Counted from the first letter of the stretch, positions 11,446 through 22,925 are shown. The stretch: DNA of 64,000 bases from Sclerodactyla briareus (GCA_026419785.1 JAODTK010001443.1:62001-126000), one strand, 5' to 3'. Notes: generated by a model from the letters alone, not told the origin. A program made the numbers and translations.

Positions 11446-11745
11446 CTGTGTATTCCAACGTTGGCTCGACAGTTCAGATACATTTAATGTGCTTCTCGCT
11501 TGTGCCCCGCCATTTTATTTGCGGCCAGTCTTACTTTTGGGGAGATTTAGGTCCTCCGTCTCAATACAGTCATACAGCTGTTGACGGCCTCATCGTCAGA
11601 GAGACACCATGATTCACTGCTAATTTGATCATGGTGCATAATTGGCGAGCGTTGTTTTGCCACGCAGTGATTCGTTTCGCTGCAATTTATGAGATGCATC
11701 ACACCTTGGTCACCGAATTGACACTCCAGAAAAGACAGATCGGTG
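11446..11745 (+). repeat. Dispersed repeat R5, copy b
   Basis: Aligns with copy a (1791-2134) from TTGGCTCGACAGTTC through TTGACGGCCTCA, CACTGCTAATTTGAT, ATGGTGCAT and a final GACACTCC...AAAGA block. It is about 40 bp shorter than copy a. Confidence 0.7.
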
Positions 11746-12324
11746 TTAACTAATGTTTATTATTTTGTCGGTATCGAAAATCTATACAGCATGGCGCACG
11801 GAATGGAGGGAAACTATTTTGACAAGATAATGAGTTCCAAAATCAGGGGCTAGGTTCCAGTGTTAGCGCTCAGAAATTGAATCTGGGAGGAAATTTCCCC
11901 TCCTATTATGTTTTCTCAAGAGAAGGATTTTCAAAATCAGGAGGGGTGTTCCATCAGCATTAGTCGATTTTAGCTGATATAGGTGGAAAAATCCCAAAAA
12001 CCGGAGAATTCCTCACCTACAACTATTTTGTGTGTGTGATTTCCCCAAACACAGTCGAAATTGATCATTTCCTTACTTGTGCAAACCCGTCTTACTACAT
12101 GTCCGCGGCAAACATGTCGATTGCCCCCCTCCCCCTCTCGTTTCTCGACACTTCCTTTTCCAGTATATGTTCGACAAAGATTCGCTTCCAGTCCATCCTC
12201 GTCCAATGCAACACGTTACAGACCAACACTTCCTAAATATCCACAATAATAGGCAGCCCTCTACGGCAACAACATCGGTCAATGCGTGAGGCAATTAAAC
12301 TGTAATGGGTGATGTTAGGCTCGA
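11746..12324. other. Unassigned sequence with overlapping short frames
   Basis: Five overlapping frames of 62-78 codons occupy both strands at 11970-12294. This reflects low stop density in a C-rich stretch (CCCCCCTCCCCCTCTCG) rather than a gene. No domain was recognised. Confidence 0.45.
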
Positions 12325-12440
12325 GTGCGATTTACGAGTATACATTTGAACATGTTTACATAACCTGATAGAAGATTACGGAAACATGAAGCTTCCCCAT
12401 GCTGTCTCCTTGGCTGATTGCCTGTACGTTTATAGCCTAT
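12325..12440 (+). repeat. Dispersed repeat R7, copy a
   Basis: Aligns with 19655-19790: GTATACATTT, then AACATGTTTACATAA (second copy AACGGGTTTATATAA), and a CTG-TCTCC-TTGG-CTGATTG block matching CTGCCTCACTGATTG. A short, old repeat of unknown class. Confidence 0.5.
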
Positions 12441-12454
12441 CACCTTATGCTAGC

Positions 12455-12509
12455 CTAGTCTGTACTAAAATAGGGAATGGCCGCTATTCCCTATTTTAGT
12501 AAAGACTAG
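12455..12509. repeat. Long hairpin with a 15-bp perfect core
   Basis: ACTAAAATAGGGAAT (12464-12478) pairs perfectly with ATTCCCTATTTTAGT (12486-12500) around GGCCGCT. The stem continues outward as CTAGTC with GACTAG past a three-base internal loop, so 21 pairs form over 55 bases. It is isolated from any recognised element. It could be a very short palindromic transposon end or an RNA hairpin. Confidence 0.85.
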
Positions 12510-12959
12510 CTGTATAAACCCAGTGACTCACGCCATACACCAGACAATTGGAACAAGTTTATTCGACTGTTCTACTTCAGCATATTCTGAAATTTGCCCG
12601 TACTTTTTCGGTGATATCTGTCGTGTGCATTGGCATCATCCCACGACACTAAATTGGCTCTAGTCTATATAAGTGTCGTTTTCAAAGGGAGATAGCATCA
12701 TTTGATATAGAGCTCGACATTATGACAAGAAAAATCAGAAATTTTTATGTGTTCTTTATAGCACCTGTGTGCTCTACGCTCAATAACATATAAGAATGCT
12801 CTACCGGTTCATTCTAGCTGATCATCAGCGTTGCAATTCAGATTCAGCAGTGATATACTTAAGATTTTCAATGACAAGTAATAACCAGGTAGCCAGGGAA
12901 GTGCTAGAGTTAGTAGTTCTGGGGTATAACAAGTGCTATCACTCTCAACATCTCCAATT
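12510..12959. other. Unassigned non-coding sequence
   Basis: No recognisable content between the hairpin and R2 copy b. Confidence 0.5.
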
Positions 12960-13190
12960 CACCTCGTTCTCAGAGACAGATTACAACCCCTCCCCCCCCC
13001 CCCCCACACCCCCGCATGAAGCAATCAGCGAACTACGAAAGCGAAGGAATCTCGGGAAAATAGTCCTCCCTTTAGATAAGTAGAATCGGGTCGCAAACAT
13101 CAGGAGGAAGGGGAACTAGTAAACACAGGGGCTGCCTATGCTAATACAACTGGCTCCTGGTCGATCACGAATTCAACTTGGTTAAACGAG
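12960..13190 (+). repeat. Dispersed repeat R2, copy b
   Basis: Aligns with copy a (3795-4010): ACCTCGTTCTC.GAGAC.GATTAC, CATGAAGCAATCAGCGA, GAAAATAGTCCTCC, GAATCGGGTCGCAAACA and GGCTCCTGGTCGATCA. A C-run at about 12989-13004 interrupts it. Confidence 0.7.
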
Positions 13191-13664
13191 CCACGCTTCA
13201 GACCCGCGCCGCTAGTGCCATGACGGTTCTATACTGCAATATGCCCCAAATTTTTCAACGATGTGTCGGCAGAGTCAGAGTTCGAAATCTGATATCGAAC
13301 TTAAAACCTGGCAAGGGGCAGGGACCTGAATTCGCCCAGTTGCCTGCAGCAAATCCTTCAAGGGAATTTTCGACATACTGCAACGTGGAAGAATTGGGGT
13401 AATAGTACACACGAAGGCGGCCAACTTAGAGCGAAAGATCGTGTGGTATCATTGACCATTGGCAAGCAAATAGTCAAGATTCGAAATCCAAAACAGTCAC
13501 TAGACGTTTTTCCTGGGAGGCTGTATACTCACATTTTCGAAGGTCGAGGGCTTGTTCTTAACTCCGTGGTGTTGAAGGGACTTTCTGGGGTTACTGAAGT
13601 TTGTTACGGGATATTTGTAGGAATTTTCGTTGGGTCACGCTGGAATTGGAACTAACGCTCCAGG
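13191..13664. other. Unassigned spacer
   Basis: Short open frames (74 and 70 codons) with no recognisable motif, and no repeat copy identified. Confidence 0.4.
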
Positions 13665-13825
13665 TTCCGAGAGAGTAGACGGGTCCTGGAGTTCACTGAT
13701 CTTCCTTTCGGATGGGGACCGTAGAAGACGTTCCCGGGAGCATGGTGGGATTGGTTAAAATCCGGCCTCGATATAAACTGATTCACTAGTCGAGAAGAGA
13801 AGGCGAGTTCGCCGGTGCTCATCAG
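13665..13825 (+). repeat. Dispersed repeat R9, plus-oriented copy
   Basis: Matches the reverse complement of 25575-25745. Shared blocks include TCCTGGAGTTCACTGATC, GGGAGCA, GCCTCGATAT, CTAGTCGAGAA-like and GGCGAGTT followed by CGCCGGTGCTCATC. These are the same family inserted in opposite orientations 12 kb apart. Confidence 0.75.
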
Positions 13826-14714
13826 CGAGCAATGCGGGCCAGGGTTCTACTAGGTGGCCTCAAGTGGATTCCTGAACCATAGAATCATATCAAACATGTC
13901 AACATCTATCCCTCAATTTTCTTTGTCCTAGTATCTTATGAGGAGCGTCCGGGAGAAGATACGCTACATTTTTGAAGTCTTTGAAATCTGGCTGAAACAT
14001 ATCGAGCCCGTTTCCCCTACAACCACACCGATGATATTTTTCATCACTGCCATTGTGGACAAAACGCTGAGCAGTACACATAAAACCAATGGAAGGCGTT
14101 CGAAGGTTTTAACAGATGATCGGTGGTCAAACCATCGAGGGCAGTCTTCAAAACCACCGAGAAATTTGCCTCGTCCATTACGAATGGACATTGATGGGTC
14201 AGTTCGTGTCGCGTTTTATGTACAGAAGTATTGCATCGCGAAGGTGTGGCGTCTTGTGGCGTCTTCCGGCGCGGTATTCGGAGAGGAGCTGTAATATCTT
14301 ACAATTGGACGGCGTAGCAACATGAGAGGTATCATTTTTGTCTCTGCATTGTGAACGTCATCTAACCAAAAACAACCATTCACTCGAAAGACTCCCAGCA
14401 TAGACCAGTAAACCAAACCGGCCCAGGTTCTATTCGACTTCTTTTGATCGATTCGCTTCGGTCTGTTGGTGTGGTTTTTGAAACGACAATAATGGAAATC
14501 AGCTAAATGATTGATATGTCGATGAACCTATGTAGTCTGTACCTAAAAACCTGCCGTGTCATAAAATTATTAGGGCATATCACCAGCACCCTGTATCCCG
14601 CGGACAACGATAGGATATCAAGAAAATACAGTATAACGTTTTTTTCCGCAGGTCTCGAACACGAACGTACCATATTGAGCTAAATAATTAACTCTCGAGT
14701 GACGCTCGAATCCT
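13826..14714. other. Unassigned sequence with several short frames
   Basis: Frames of 60-118 codons overlap on both strands at 13899-14416. The longest (13938-14294) shows no recognisable domain. A short direct repeat, GGCGTCTTGTGGCGTCTTCC, lies near 14248-14267. Confidence 0.4.
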
Positions 14715-15110
14715 CTCAAATTGCTAGCCAGTCCAGTTCTTTATAACCTTCTCGATTTGAAGATATCTCGAGACCGCTATACTAACAAGCCGACGGGACT
14801 TCAACACACCTCGACGTGATTCTAAGGGCAAATTGGACTTATTGGACCCAGGTATTCCATGTTCCTGATGTTTCAGGAACGCTGGGACAAATCGGTTTGA
14901 CAGCCGCTTGGTGATTCATTCCAATACACACTGCATGATCGAGGCGCTGACAACAATGTTAATGCGATGGATTCGTGGCGGCTCTCATCTCAATAAACTG
15001 TAACCCCTCCAGTCCGTTCCTGTCTGCTACGATGTTGCTATTAGAGTGTTCTCGGGCAGCCCCGACAACTTATCACCCCACTTAATTGGTACTGCTCATA
15101 TTAGGCGAGG
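14715..15110 (+). repeat. Dispersed repeat R3, copy b
   Basis: Aligns with copy a at 4695-5070 over about 390 bases, including ACTAACAAGCC, GGACTTCAA.AC, CGATGGATTCGTGGCGGC and CCGACAACTTATC. A private 8-bp hairpin (GTTCCTGA with TCAGGAAC, 14861-14880) interrupts it. It is followed by R1, as in the first array copy. Confidence 0.72.
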
Positions 15111-15505
15111 CCTCATAATGAACCGGTATTTGACAGGTTGGTATTTTGTAGGCCTATCAAACAGTTGAACGTGGACAGGGTCCAAGAATAGTTTACTATA
15201 TTTAAAGCAACGAACATTGAGTGTCCACTCGCTTTCCAAATGCTGCCAATTTCTTTGAAATTGTATTAACCATAAATCTCGAATGTAGACACATATTGCA
15301 AACTCGTTTTTGTGTTATCCATATCAGTCAATAACGCCACTAGTTGAGGAGGAAACATAGTTTAATAATGTCCATTGTAAATCATTGCCTTATAGTGAAA
15401 AGTGCAAGTTAAAAAGTTTATTAATAAGTCAATGAATGCTTGCCATCTTTATGGATTCGCGTTACCCATATGACATCAATTAACTAAAAGAAATATGTCC
15501 CGTGT
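15111..15505. other. Unassigned spacer
   Basis: No gene. One TAGGCCTA palindrome at 15149-15156. Only faint similarity to the spacer after R3 copy a (an AAATCTC.AAT.T block). Confidence 0.45.
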
Positions 15506-16306
15506 TCACTGTCTCATCGGGTCACGATGTGCAGCATGCGAATCTCCAGTGACCCTTCCTCAGGCACGATGATAATTCCATAAAAATTAATCCCCAAATA
15601 CAATCACGAGGAATTCGTGCACTTTAAGCGAATCATGTCAGATGTATAGGGGAAAATCACTATTGCATTATTCATCACTACTGGGTTCTTAGATTTTATC
15701 CAAAACATACTAAAAACTCACAGACGCTTTAAATTGTGAGCATGAAATTCAACGTATCGTAGTTAGATACCGGTTTATGCACCGATATTTTCCCCGGAAG
15801 TCGTTCCGGGAGTGAAATACATTTATAAATAAATTAGTAATCGAACGAAAATCTGATGATTATGAGGCTAGGCGCCTACCCATATATCTGTATTGTTTTA
15901 TTCAGTCACTGTCTCATCGGGTCACGATGTGCAGCATGCGAATCTCCAGTGACCCTTCCTCAGGCACGATGATAATTCCATAAAAATTAATCCCCAAATA
16001 CAATCACGAGGAATTCGTGCACTTTAAGCGAATCATGTCAGATGTATAGGGGAAAATCACTATTGCATTATTCATCACTACTGGGTTCTTAGATTTTATC
16101 CAAAACATACTAAAAACTCACAGACGCTTTAAATTGTGAGCATGAAATTCAACGTATCGTAGTTAGATACCGGTTTATGCACCGATATTTTCCCCGGAAG
16201 TCGTTCCGGGAGTGAAATACATTTATAAATAAATTAGTAATCGAACGAAAATCTGATGATTATGAGGCTAGGCGCCTACCCATATATCTGTATTGTTTTA
16301 TTCAGT
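15506..16306 (+). repeat. Exact 400-bp tandem duplication of repeat R1
   Basis: Positions 15506-15905 and 15906-16305 appear identical, with the match running one base further (16306). Both copies contain the R1 hairpin (7-bp stem CCCGGAA with TTCCGGG, loop GTCG, at 15793-15810 and 16193-16210). Other repeats in this window are strongly diverged, so perfect identity means a very recent duplication, ongoing homogenisation, or an assembly artefact. Confidence 0.97.
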
Positions 16307-16878
16307 TGGGGGGGAAATAACGTAGTCCATGTGGTGGAGGGAGAGAGGATGTTTTAATGTCAACTGCGTGCCTGTAGCACCAGCGACCTATTTTGGCGAC
16401 GTCTATCCTCCGGCATAGTGAAGTAGTCAGACGGATTTTTGTCGAGCAGACTACGCTAAAACACGATGCCTGGAGCCATTTTTACGGTCATCAAATGTCT
16501 CAGAAGTCTATAAACAACCCTCTCACTCTTTGTTATAGGCTACAACAGCTTGCCCTATTCAGGATAGTAGTATTTTAATTACTCTATCGTGTCAACTGCG
16601 TGTCAAATACCAAAGCTTGCATCCCAGTTTGAAACTGACGATATTTTCGGAACGCCTCACTTACTGGACAATGGCGAGGTATATAAGAGCAGTGGATCAC
16701 TTCTGCGCATTGTGCATGATGGGAAAGTATATGTTTGACACGAATGAGAATGGCAACGTGTTGGTGTCGCACCTTTTGTTGCAGCACAGAAATCCAATGG
16801 AGCATGATACATATCGTTTGGTTCAGTTTGACAAAGCGATGCTTTTAATGCACACAGGCTCGTCCTAGACTATAATAG
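16307..16878. other. Unassigned sequence with short open frames
   Basis: Open frames of 61 and 83 codons (plus strand) and 73 codons (minus) occur. The 83-codon plus frame and 73-codon minus frame overlap. No domain was recognised in any of them. Confidence 0.4.
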
Positions 16879-17360
16879 TGAGCTATATATCCTCTATAAC
16901 CGTCGTCATTCAATCCTATTGTCATATTATTGTCAATCACAGAAGATTTCGCACAATGCAGTCACCACCATAGACATGCCTATTCACTCTGACGCGCTCT
17001 CGATTGATTGACTGGTCAGATTACGCCTAACGGCGCATTAACACTAACAGTTTCTAACACCAGCACAGAACATATACACACAAACTTTTAGGTATAGGGC
17101 ATGCATGACCAGTCCTAATATCAGGCTGCCTTATAGAGCCTGAACTGCTGAAGGGCAAGGATTCGATAACTCTTAATGACGACGCATCTTTTAACTTGCC
17201 ACTTGTATCAACGCCCAGTTAATGCTTCCATGAAAATTATACAGAATTGTAGACGGCGTTCAACACTGTTGACATGATGGGAACCATCCCGCAAGCAACT
17301 ATATCTACCCCTTCGGTATCACCACATTAGTATTCACGGAGGGCGGAGCTAAAACTTATT
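16879..17360 (+). repeat. Dispersed repeat R6, copy b
   Basis: Aligns in blocks with copy a (6529-6780), with extra sequence in between: ACCGTCGTCATT, AATGACGACGCATCTTTTAAC, split here as AATGACGACGCA and TCTTTTAAC, then CGCCCAGT, ATACAGAATTGT and GGGCGGAGCTAAAAC. The larger length suggests insertions in this copy or deletions in copy a. Confidence 0.55.
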
Positions 17361-17924
17361 TAGTGGGGACAATGATAATATTTTACGTTCACTGTATACG
17401 ACGTGGGAGGCATTTCAATTAGGAGGCGAATGTCATACCTTCACAATGAAGGACCTCCACCAACCAGGCTGACTCGATAACTGAGATGTAAGAAAAAATA
17501 TTTAAAAAAACCCTCAACAATAACCCATTAGTGGAACCCCGTAATTCAAAATAATGCATAGGGGAGTACGGCACCGGAAAACGTTAAATTGTTGAGTGGC
17601 AGAAACAGACGATATTCTATACTCTACCCTCGAATTATAACAACACTCCCATTTTCTTTTTAGATACTGAACATGTCAGAATATAAACGCATTGGTGTCA
17701 ATATAGTGTTTGATAGATACCCAATGAAATTGTGTGTATTTTTTTTCATTGTTTCATACACAATCCGTTTGTTGTTGCCGTACTTGGCGCCAAATCGTTC
17801 AACCTCAAAATTCTCTATACAGTTGCTTCTCCCGGTAATCCCGGGAGTAATATCGCCATCGTTTTCTAGATTCAATCTAGATTCAATGTACTTAAACTAC
17901 GACCGGTCATGGCCTCTAACAGAC
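17361..17924. other. Unassigned sequence
   Basis: Contains the first part of a 137-codon open frame (17673-18086) that runs into repeat R5 copy c. The predicted protein has hydrophobic patches but no recognisable family. Its overlap with a dispersed repeat argues against a host gene. A short tandem TCTAGATTCAA occurs twice near 17866-17888. Confidence 0.4.
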
Positions 17925-18140
17925 CGTTCTCCTATCCCAGCGATTATGTTCTTTATAACCCGCTCTGCCTTAGCTTATCATATTCATTTGCATACGGCAC
18001 TTCACCCCCTGATGATTTTCACAGCCCTAAAACGTCCTGTCGGCTCACCGGCGAAAATGGAGAACCTGAAATATAGAGATATTTGATAATGGTGTATCGC
18101 GCTCTCTCCTCGAGTTTCGCTCTCTCGTCCGCTGGATGTG
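17925..18140 (+). repeat. Dispersed repeat R5, copy c
   Basis: Matches copy d in CATATTCATTTGCATACGGCA and copy a in GGCTCACCGGCGAAAA, TTTGATAATGGTG.ATC and a CTCTCTCCTCGAG-like end. Confidence 0.55.
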
Positions 18141-18639
18141 CAATATTTCGATCCCATCTTTGGAGGATGAAATAAAGTTATCGCTAATAGGTTACAACAG
18201 ACGCGAATCGTATGTTAATGGCATGGATACACTCAGCAGCTTGCCGCCCCAAGGGTCATACTCGAATGGCTACCTTTCAAGTTGTCGCCATAGAGAAGTA
18301 CATACGGTAGGTCTAGTTCATATTCTTTGTTGATTTCATTGAGACTGTTACAAACTCAAGAGAGACATTTCGGTTCGGTGAAAGTCGGCTTGCTGTCGGT
18401 GATAAGTTTGTATGGCCTATATGGTGTTCGAGGGTGATTTTCGCATGCTCTAGATATATTGACCCGAATTTTATACAGAGTGTCCAATTCGCAATGTATG
18501 TTCACGAGTCGGTATTTGCCTCAAGCTCGAGCTGGTAAGTCAATTGCACGAAACGAAACTAATCAAACGGGAACTATGATAGGAATTGCAGAATTAACGT
18601 ATGAAAATCATGCAGAGGTGTAGGTTCGAGTCTACGTTG
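18141..18639. other. Unassigned sequence
   Basis: No gene recognised. A T-arm-like GGTTCGAGTCTACG lies at about 18622-18635 without an A-box, and is treated under rejected calls. Confidence 0.4.
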
Positions 18640-19500
18640 TACCCTTGAGCAAGGATTAGTTTTGTTCAGTTAAAAGGGGTCAGGAAGGACACAATACTCA
18701 TGAGAGACCCTGAAGCCAAACCATCCAAAAGAGAGAGAAATAACCCAGATGCCTAAGGAACTCGCCCACAATTCTTGAAAATTAAATAAATCAAGAATGT
18801 TCTTGAACGCATTCACCACTTAGACAGAATTACAGCATATCTTCAGAAAGGCTTTTCCGCTCATTAATAACTGCGAGAAGAAATATTCACGAATGTCCAA
18901 TGTCCAATGCACAGCGTTGCCACGAAGCTTGAGCAATGACCCAATTGGTAGTAACATTGGAGTACTCAAGAATTAGTGAAAGAAAAGGCCCTCTAATCCA
19001 TGAACAATTTTGAAAACCTGAATCAAATCACCTCGAATTCCTCTCAGCTCCATCGAATTTAAGTTAGACCAAGGTAAATCTCTAAGACAGTGAATTCATC
19101 CAGTAGCCTTCGTGAACGTTTTCAATTACCTCTCATCTTCGAGAAACAAGGACTCAATACTTAGACGAATACTACAGATAAGTTCTAGCCACCTACATCA
19201 ATATCTTTATCAAGCAAACTGAAGTGACTTCTAATCAAGTAAAAAAGAATCCAATTACCTTTCCTCGCAGCTTAACTCAGCACACTGCTTAGAGGGTTCA
19301 AAGAATTCACTCGATGAATATTTTGACCATTTTACTTGAAGGAAGCGTTGCGTTATTATTATTGCGAGTTTCCTAGAGAGTTTTATGTCCCAACACTCCG
19401 AAAACAATGTTGTTGGCATCTAGCTGTCTACAGCAATTTAACGAATAATCTGCCTTTACTTCGAGGTGAAAGATAAAAATGTTCTGAATGTCATATTATG
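18640..19500 (-). pseudogene. LINE reverse transcriptase relic, minus strand
   Basis: Read on the minus strand, this aligns at DNA level with the LINE relic at 61940-62900, from the block around the template/primer-grip region to the 3' end. Readable pieces include LRDLPW, then SMELRGIRGDLIQVFKIVHG, which matches the RRxRGDMIxVxKIxxG motif of jockey/CR1-type reverse-transcriptase C-termini, and REYFFSQ. Shared DNA landmarks are GAATTCACTGTCTTAGAG, TTTACCT, TCGATGGAGCTGAGA and TTCTCTC near the end. Stops and frameshifts break it throughout. The 5' part is missing. Confidence 0.75.
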
Positions 19501-19654
19501 TTTTTCGAGCTTACACAAGAGAGTACTATTTCCTGGTTTCTGGAAGTAGCCTGCAATAAAATAAAAAGGTCGGTTTTGTTGCCGCGCGTCGTCAGAATTG
19601 CACTATGATGCCGATAACACTAGGCCTAAACATTGAAACCATCGGAGGCTGTAT

Positions 19655-19790
19655 ATTGCAGTTTGAGCGTATACATTTCAACGGGTTTATATAAACATGA
19701 TCGGAGGGCGGTGACAGCAAACATTCCGATGATAACTGCCTCACTGATTGATGACTCGTGTGCAGCTGTAGTAATACTACTGCCGGAGAG
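19655..19790 (+). repeat. Dispersed repeat R7, copy b
   Basis: Aligns with 12325-12440 in GTATACATTT.AAC, a GGTTTATATAA block and CTGCCTCACTGATTG. A 107-codon open frame at 19633-19956 covers it and has hydrophobic stretches but no recognisable family. Confidence 0.5.
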
Positions 19791-21754
19791 GTATGTACTA
19801 TGTAGGGGCCGATGGGTAGGTAGCGTGCTAATAATACTAACAGGCCAGCTATTACAAATTGCAGCGTTTATTCAAAACGAGTTAGTACAGTCATCATTGT
19901 TGAAAGTCCTCTTGAATTTACTGATTTTAGTGGCTCCGACTGCCACTATTTGGTGAAGCATTCCAGGCAATCCAGGGGCTTATGACTCCTTGTGTGAAAA
20001 AGTTCTTGCTAATCTGAATACGTCGGTCAGAAGGGGTTGTTTAACGCTTGAGATTATTTCCCCGGTAACACTTTCGGAAAGTGGAGGGAAAGTCCCCATA
20101 TCAACGTTGTCGAATCCTTGGGGATCTTAAAGGTTTCTATAATGTCACCTCAATTCCAACGGTTCCAGACCTGAAAGCTGTAGTGCTGTTAAACGCTCCT
20201 CTTACCAGAAGAAACAGAGAAGGTTCACAGTTCAGCAAGAAGGCTCACTAGCTCAGGAATACTATGATGCGGCGAACAGTGACGTGAAAGAAAGAGTTTG
20301 GTGGCGATGATTGAAGTAACTTGGCGACGAATAAGAGTTTGTGAAAAAGTGGCCCTTCAACTACGAAGTTAAAAGTGAAGTTTAGCGACGAAGTAGTTTA
20401 AATGCATTGTATTGTAGTATCAAGAGGTATTGTGCTACACTGATCTATTTTCATGACTCGGATAATTGTGTCCCCTAAGCCTTACTTTATATGAGTCCAT
20501 TGATTATTGTGACTATTACTAGTGTCGTAGTAAACACGGATGCAGGAAAATCCATACTTGTTCCGGGATGTTTCGCTAAAACATGGCGCATATATTTCAA
20601 CGCTGAACGAGTCTGATACGTCGCTTTATTTCGACTTGAGTGATGAAAAAATCAATGAATACCGAAAACATCACCGGTATACTGTTTTATGACCCTGTAT
20701 CCCAATACCTTTCCGTAAATGAAGTTCCCCTCTAGTATTTCCCCTGATAATAGGAATATATCATATTATGACTGTTTCTTTAACGAGCAGCAACAGTCCA
20801 GCGACAGGTGTACCCCAAAACAAAGGGACTAATGGGGACACATCCCGTGAGTGTCGTAAAATGCGGTGAGTAGGCATAGCCTATCCTTGGCGCGGACCAT
20901 ACAAATACATGGCTCGAACAGTAGGTTAGTACAGTATAAATGCCAGGGTATCCCTCTCCCCCCCCCCCCCCAACGGACCACACCAACAGGCCATAGCGGA
21001 TAGCGTAGGATTCATTAGACATGTCAGAGCTGAAACAGCTAACGCACTGACATCGACTGACTGTCAGCTACCATGCAATAATTATGGTCGACAGAAAATA
21101 AGTCACTCATAAGTTGAGTTTGATGTGTTCCTAGAAACACTGTGATAGTTTAATCTGTACAGTAGGGTAGCCGCTGGAAGGGGTTTTCGACGTTTAATCC
21201 CCGCCAATGAATTTCGAGCGACCGAAGTATTTTTAGTGGGAGCTTTACTGTAGAACTCCTGACCGTAACCCCCAGTACCAGACAAGTCTCACGCTACGGC
21301 ACAGTCTATACCGTGTTGCCCATGACATCAATAATAATAGTTAGGCCTTCATACACGCCCTTTCTGGCAAAAGGGGTCCGGTGAAATATATATGTAGTAT
21401 TCTGTGAAAGGCGACTAATTGTAATGACTTTAACTTAAATAAAACTCTATGAAAACTATATAACACGAATGTCTTATCTACCTACCCACCTCCCTCTCAC
21501 GGGAACTCTAGTTTCTAGAGGTAAGTAGTTTATAGAGCACCCGACATGCAGACGAGAGATCCGAATTTTTAGTCCAAGTCGTGTCGTACAAATGGCACTG
21601 AAAATAGAACCTAGTACCTAGGCCTGTGGGTGTTCCATCATAATAATCATAATGGGGAAATCTGGAAACAATTCGGTAGGCCACGATGGTCGGGGGCTGT
21701 GGAACTGAGAGTACATGTTTAAACTGAGTGTACATGTTTCTAAAAAAAAAAAGT
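19791..21754. other. Unassigned sequence with one C-run
   Basis: About 2 kb with no recognised gene or repeat copy. A short AGCGACGAA-type motif recurs at 20310-20390, and a C-run lies at 20957-20971. Minus-strand frames of 60 and 80 codons (20780-21285) have no recognisable motif. Confidence 0.4.
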
Positions 21755-21762
21755 GTATAATG

Positions 21763-21936
21763 CAAGGGCGCAGCCACTAGGGGGGTCCGGGGGTCATGAC
21801 CCCCAACTTTTGGGAAGGCTTCCATATACATAATGATTTTTTCACACAAATGTTTCCCATCACTGCTTCGGACCCCCCCCCCCAATGGCTCTTGACCCCC
21901 CCCCCCCCCCAACTTTCAGACAGTGGCTGCGCCTTG
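21763..21936. mobile_element. hAT-type miniature transposon with perfect 8-bp TSD
   Basis: The element starts CAAGGGCGCAGCCACT and ends AGTGGCTGCGCCTTG, giving terminal inverted repeats of 15-16 bp with one extra G on the left. It is flanked on both sides by the 8-bp duplication GTATAATG (21755-21762 and 21937-21944). An 8-bp TSD with CA-starting GC-rich inverted repeats is the hallmark of hAT elements. The 174-bp body encodes nothing and contains two C-runs (21876-21885, 21896-21911) and a mirrored G-rich stretch. Perfect TSDs imply a fairly recent insertion. Confidence 0.92.
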
Positions 21937-21944
21937 GTATAATG

Positions 21945-22739
21945 AAGTGATCGTGAATCACCTAACTAGTAACGGAATTTCTTAAATTAATATTTTTTTC
22001 TATACTGAACACTATTAAAAATACATCGAATTTGGCTGTAAAATTCATTGGATCCAATTCTTCCAGGTGCCACAGTTTGCATCAATTTATAGAATAATTA
22101 CTCAGAATGAAATACTTGAATTCAGTCACTGTTTCACAGTTCAGCAAGTATGAGTTATAATGAGTCGATCATTGTAGTGGTTTGGGCAATTTGCTGTTAA
22201 ACATGAACAAAACTTGTCGACATGAAAATATGTGGAATGAAATATGTTCTTTGACGAGAAAGTTGAAGAGGGAAATCAGAAAAGTATTCAGTATCTGTCA
22301 TTTAGTGGCCCAAAAAATATGTCATTCCAGTCCGATCCAGATTCACCTCAAATTTGCGTAAAACTGTAAATTGGCTCTCTCTTATAAAAGAGAAGACAAT
22401 TTTTTTTTTTTAAATGCACTCGGTTGATGAATATTTATAAACTGTTTACATTCATCTCATTGTGCACTATATATCTTCTATACGCACTGATCGACTCATG
22501 ATAATGATATTGACTCATGATAACGCTACCATACAACCACTCATTCTGTCCCCCTCCCCTCTTCGAAAAAATAGAGGACGTCCGCCGCTCTTGCTAATAC
22601 GTTGAGCATGCGGGGGATTATCAATTGTGACTTGAAAGCCGGAACCTGAACTTTCTCCCGTCTCAAATCTATAGTTTTCTACAAAATCGGCACATACTCC
22701 AATTTGACTGTTTTCTTCTACTACATCCAGTATTATCTC
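21945..22739. other. Unassigned non-coding sequence
   Basis: Contains a T-run near 22399-22412. A 133-codon minus-strand frame (22515-22916) extends into R2 copy c and shows no recognisable domain. Confidence 0.4.
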
Positions 22740-22925
22740 AGCGACCGACTCTACGAACCATCCCATGAGGATTAACCAATTAGCGACAGAGAGCGAAGAG
22801 ATCTTGAGAAAATACTCCTCGTGACGATGAATAGGTTGAATCGGGCGCAAAACATCACGGAGGAGACAGTAAACACTCAGAAAGCTTGTTAATACGTCGA
22901 ATGTTGAATTCGTCACGATGCCTCA
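22740..22925 (+). repeat. Dispersed repeat R2, copy c
   Basis: Aligns with copies a and b: CATGAGGATTAACCAATTAG, the AAAATACTCCTC block, GAATCGGGCGCAAAACATC, CACGGAGGAG and GTAAACAC. It lies about 9.8 kb after copy b and 1 kb before R3 copy c, which parallels the first array copy. Confidence 0.7.

Noticed and set aside
14690-14805. tRNA-like minus-strand head in R3 (GTTAGTATAGCGGTCTCGAGA)
   Set aside because: The A-box-like part is suggestive, but the only B-box-like sequence is too far away, and the repeat similarity extends upstream of the supposed head rather than downstream.
17673-18086. 137-codon frame as a membrane protein gene
   Set aside because: Half of it lies in dispersed repeat R5 copy c, the frame is not kept in other copies, and no family is recognisable.
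18600-18670. tRNA or SINE based on GGTTCGAGTCTACG
   Set aside because: A T-arm can be drawn, but no A-box or anticodon arm precedes it. The adjoining CCTTGAGCAAGG lies at the 3' edge of the minus-strand LINE relic.
22515-22916. 133-codon minus-strand frame
   Set aside because: It overlaps repeat R2 copy c, whose other copies do not keep the frame.
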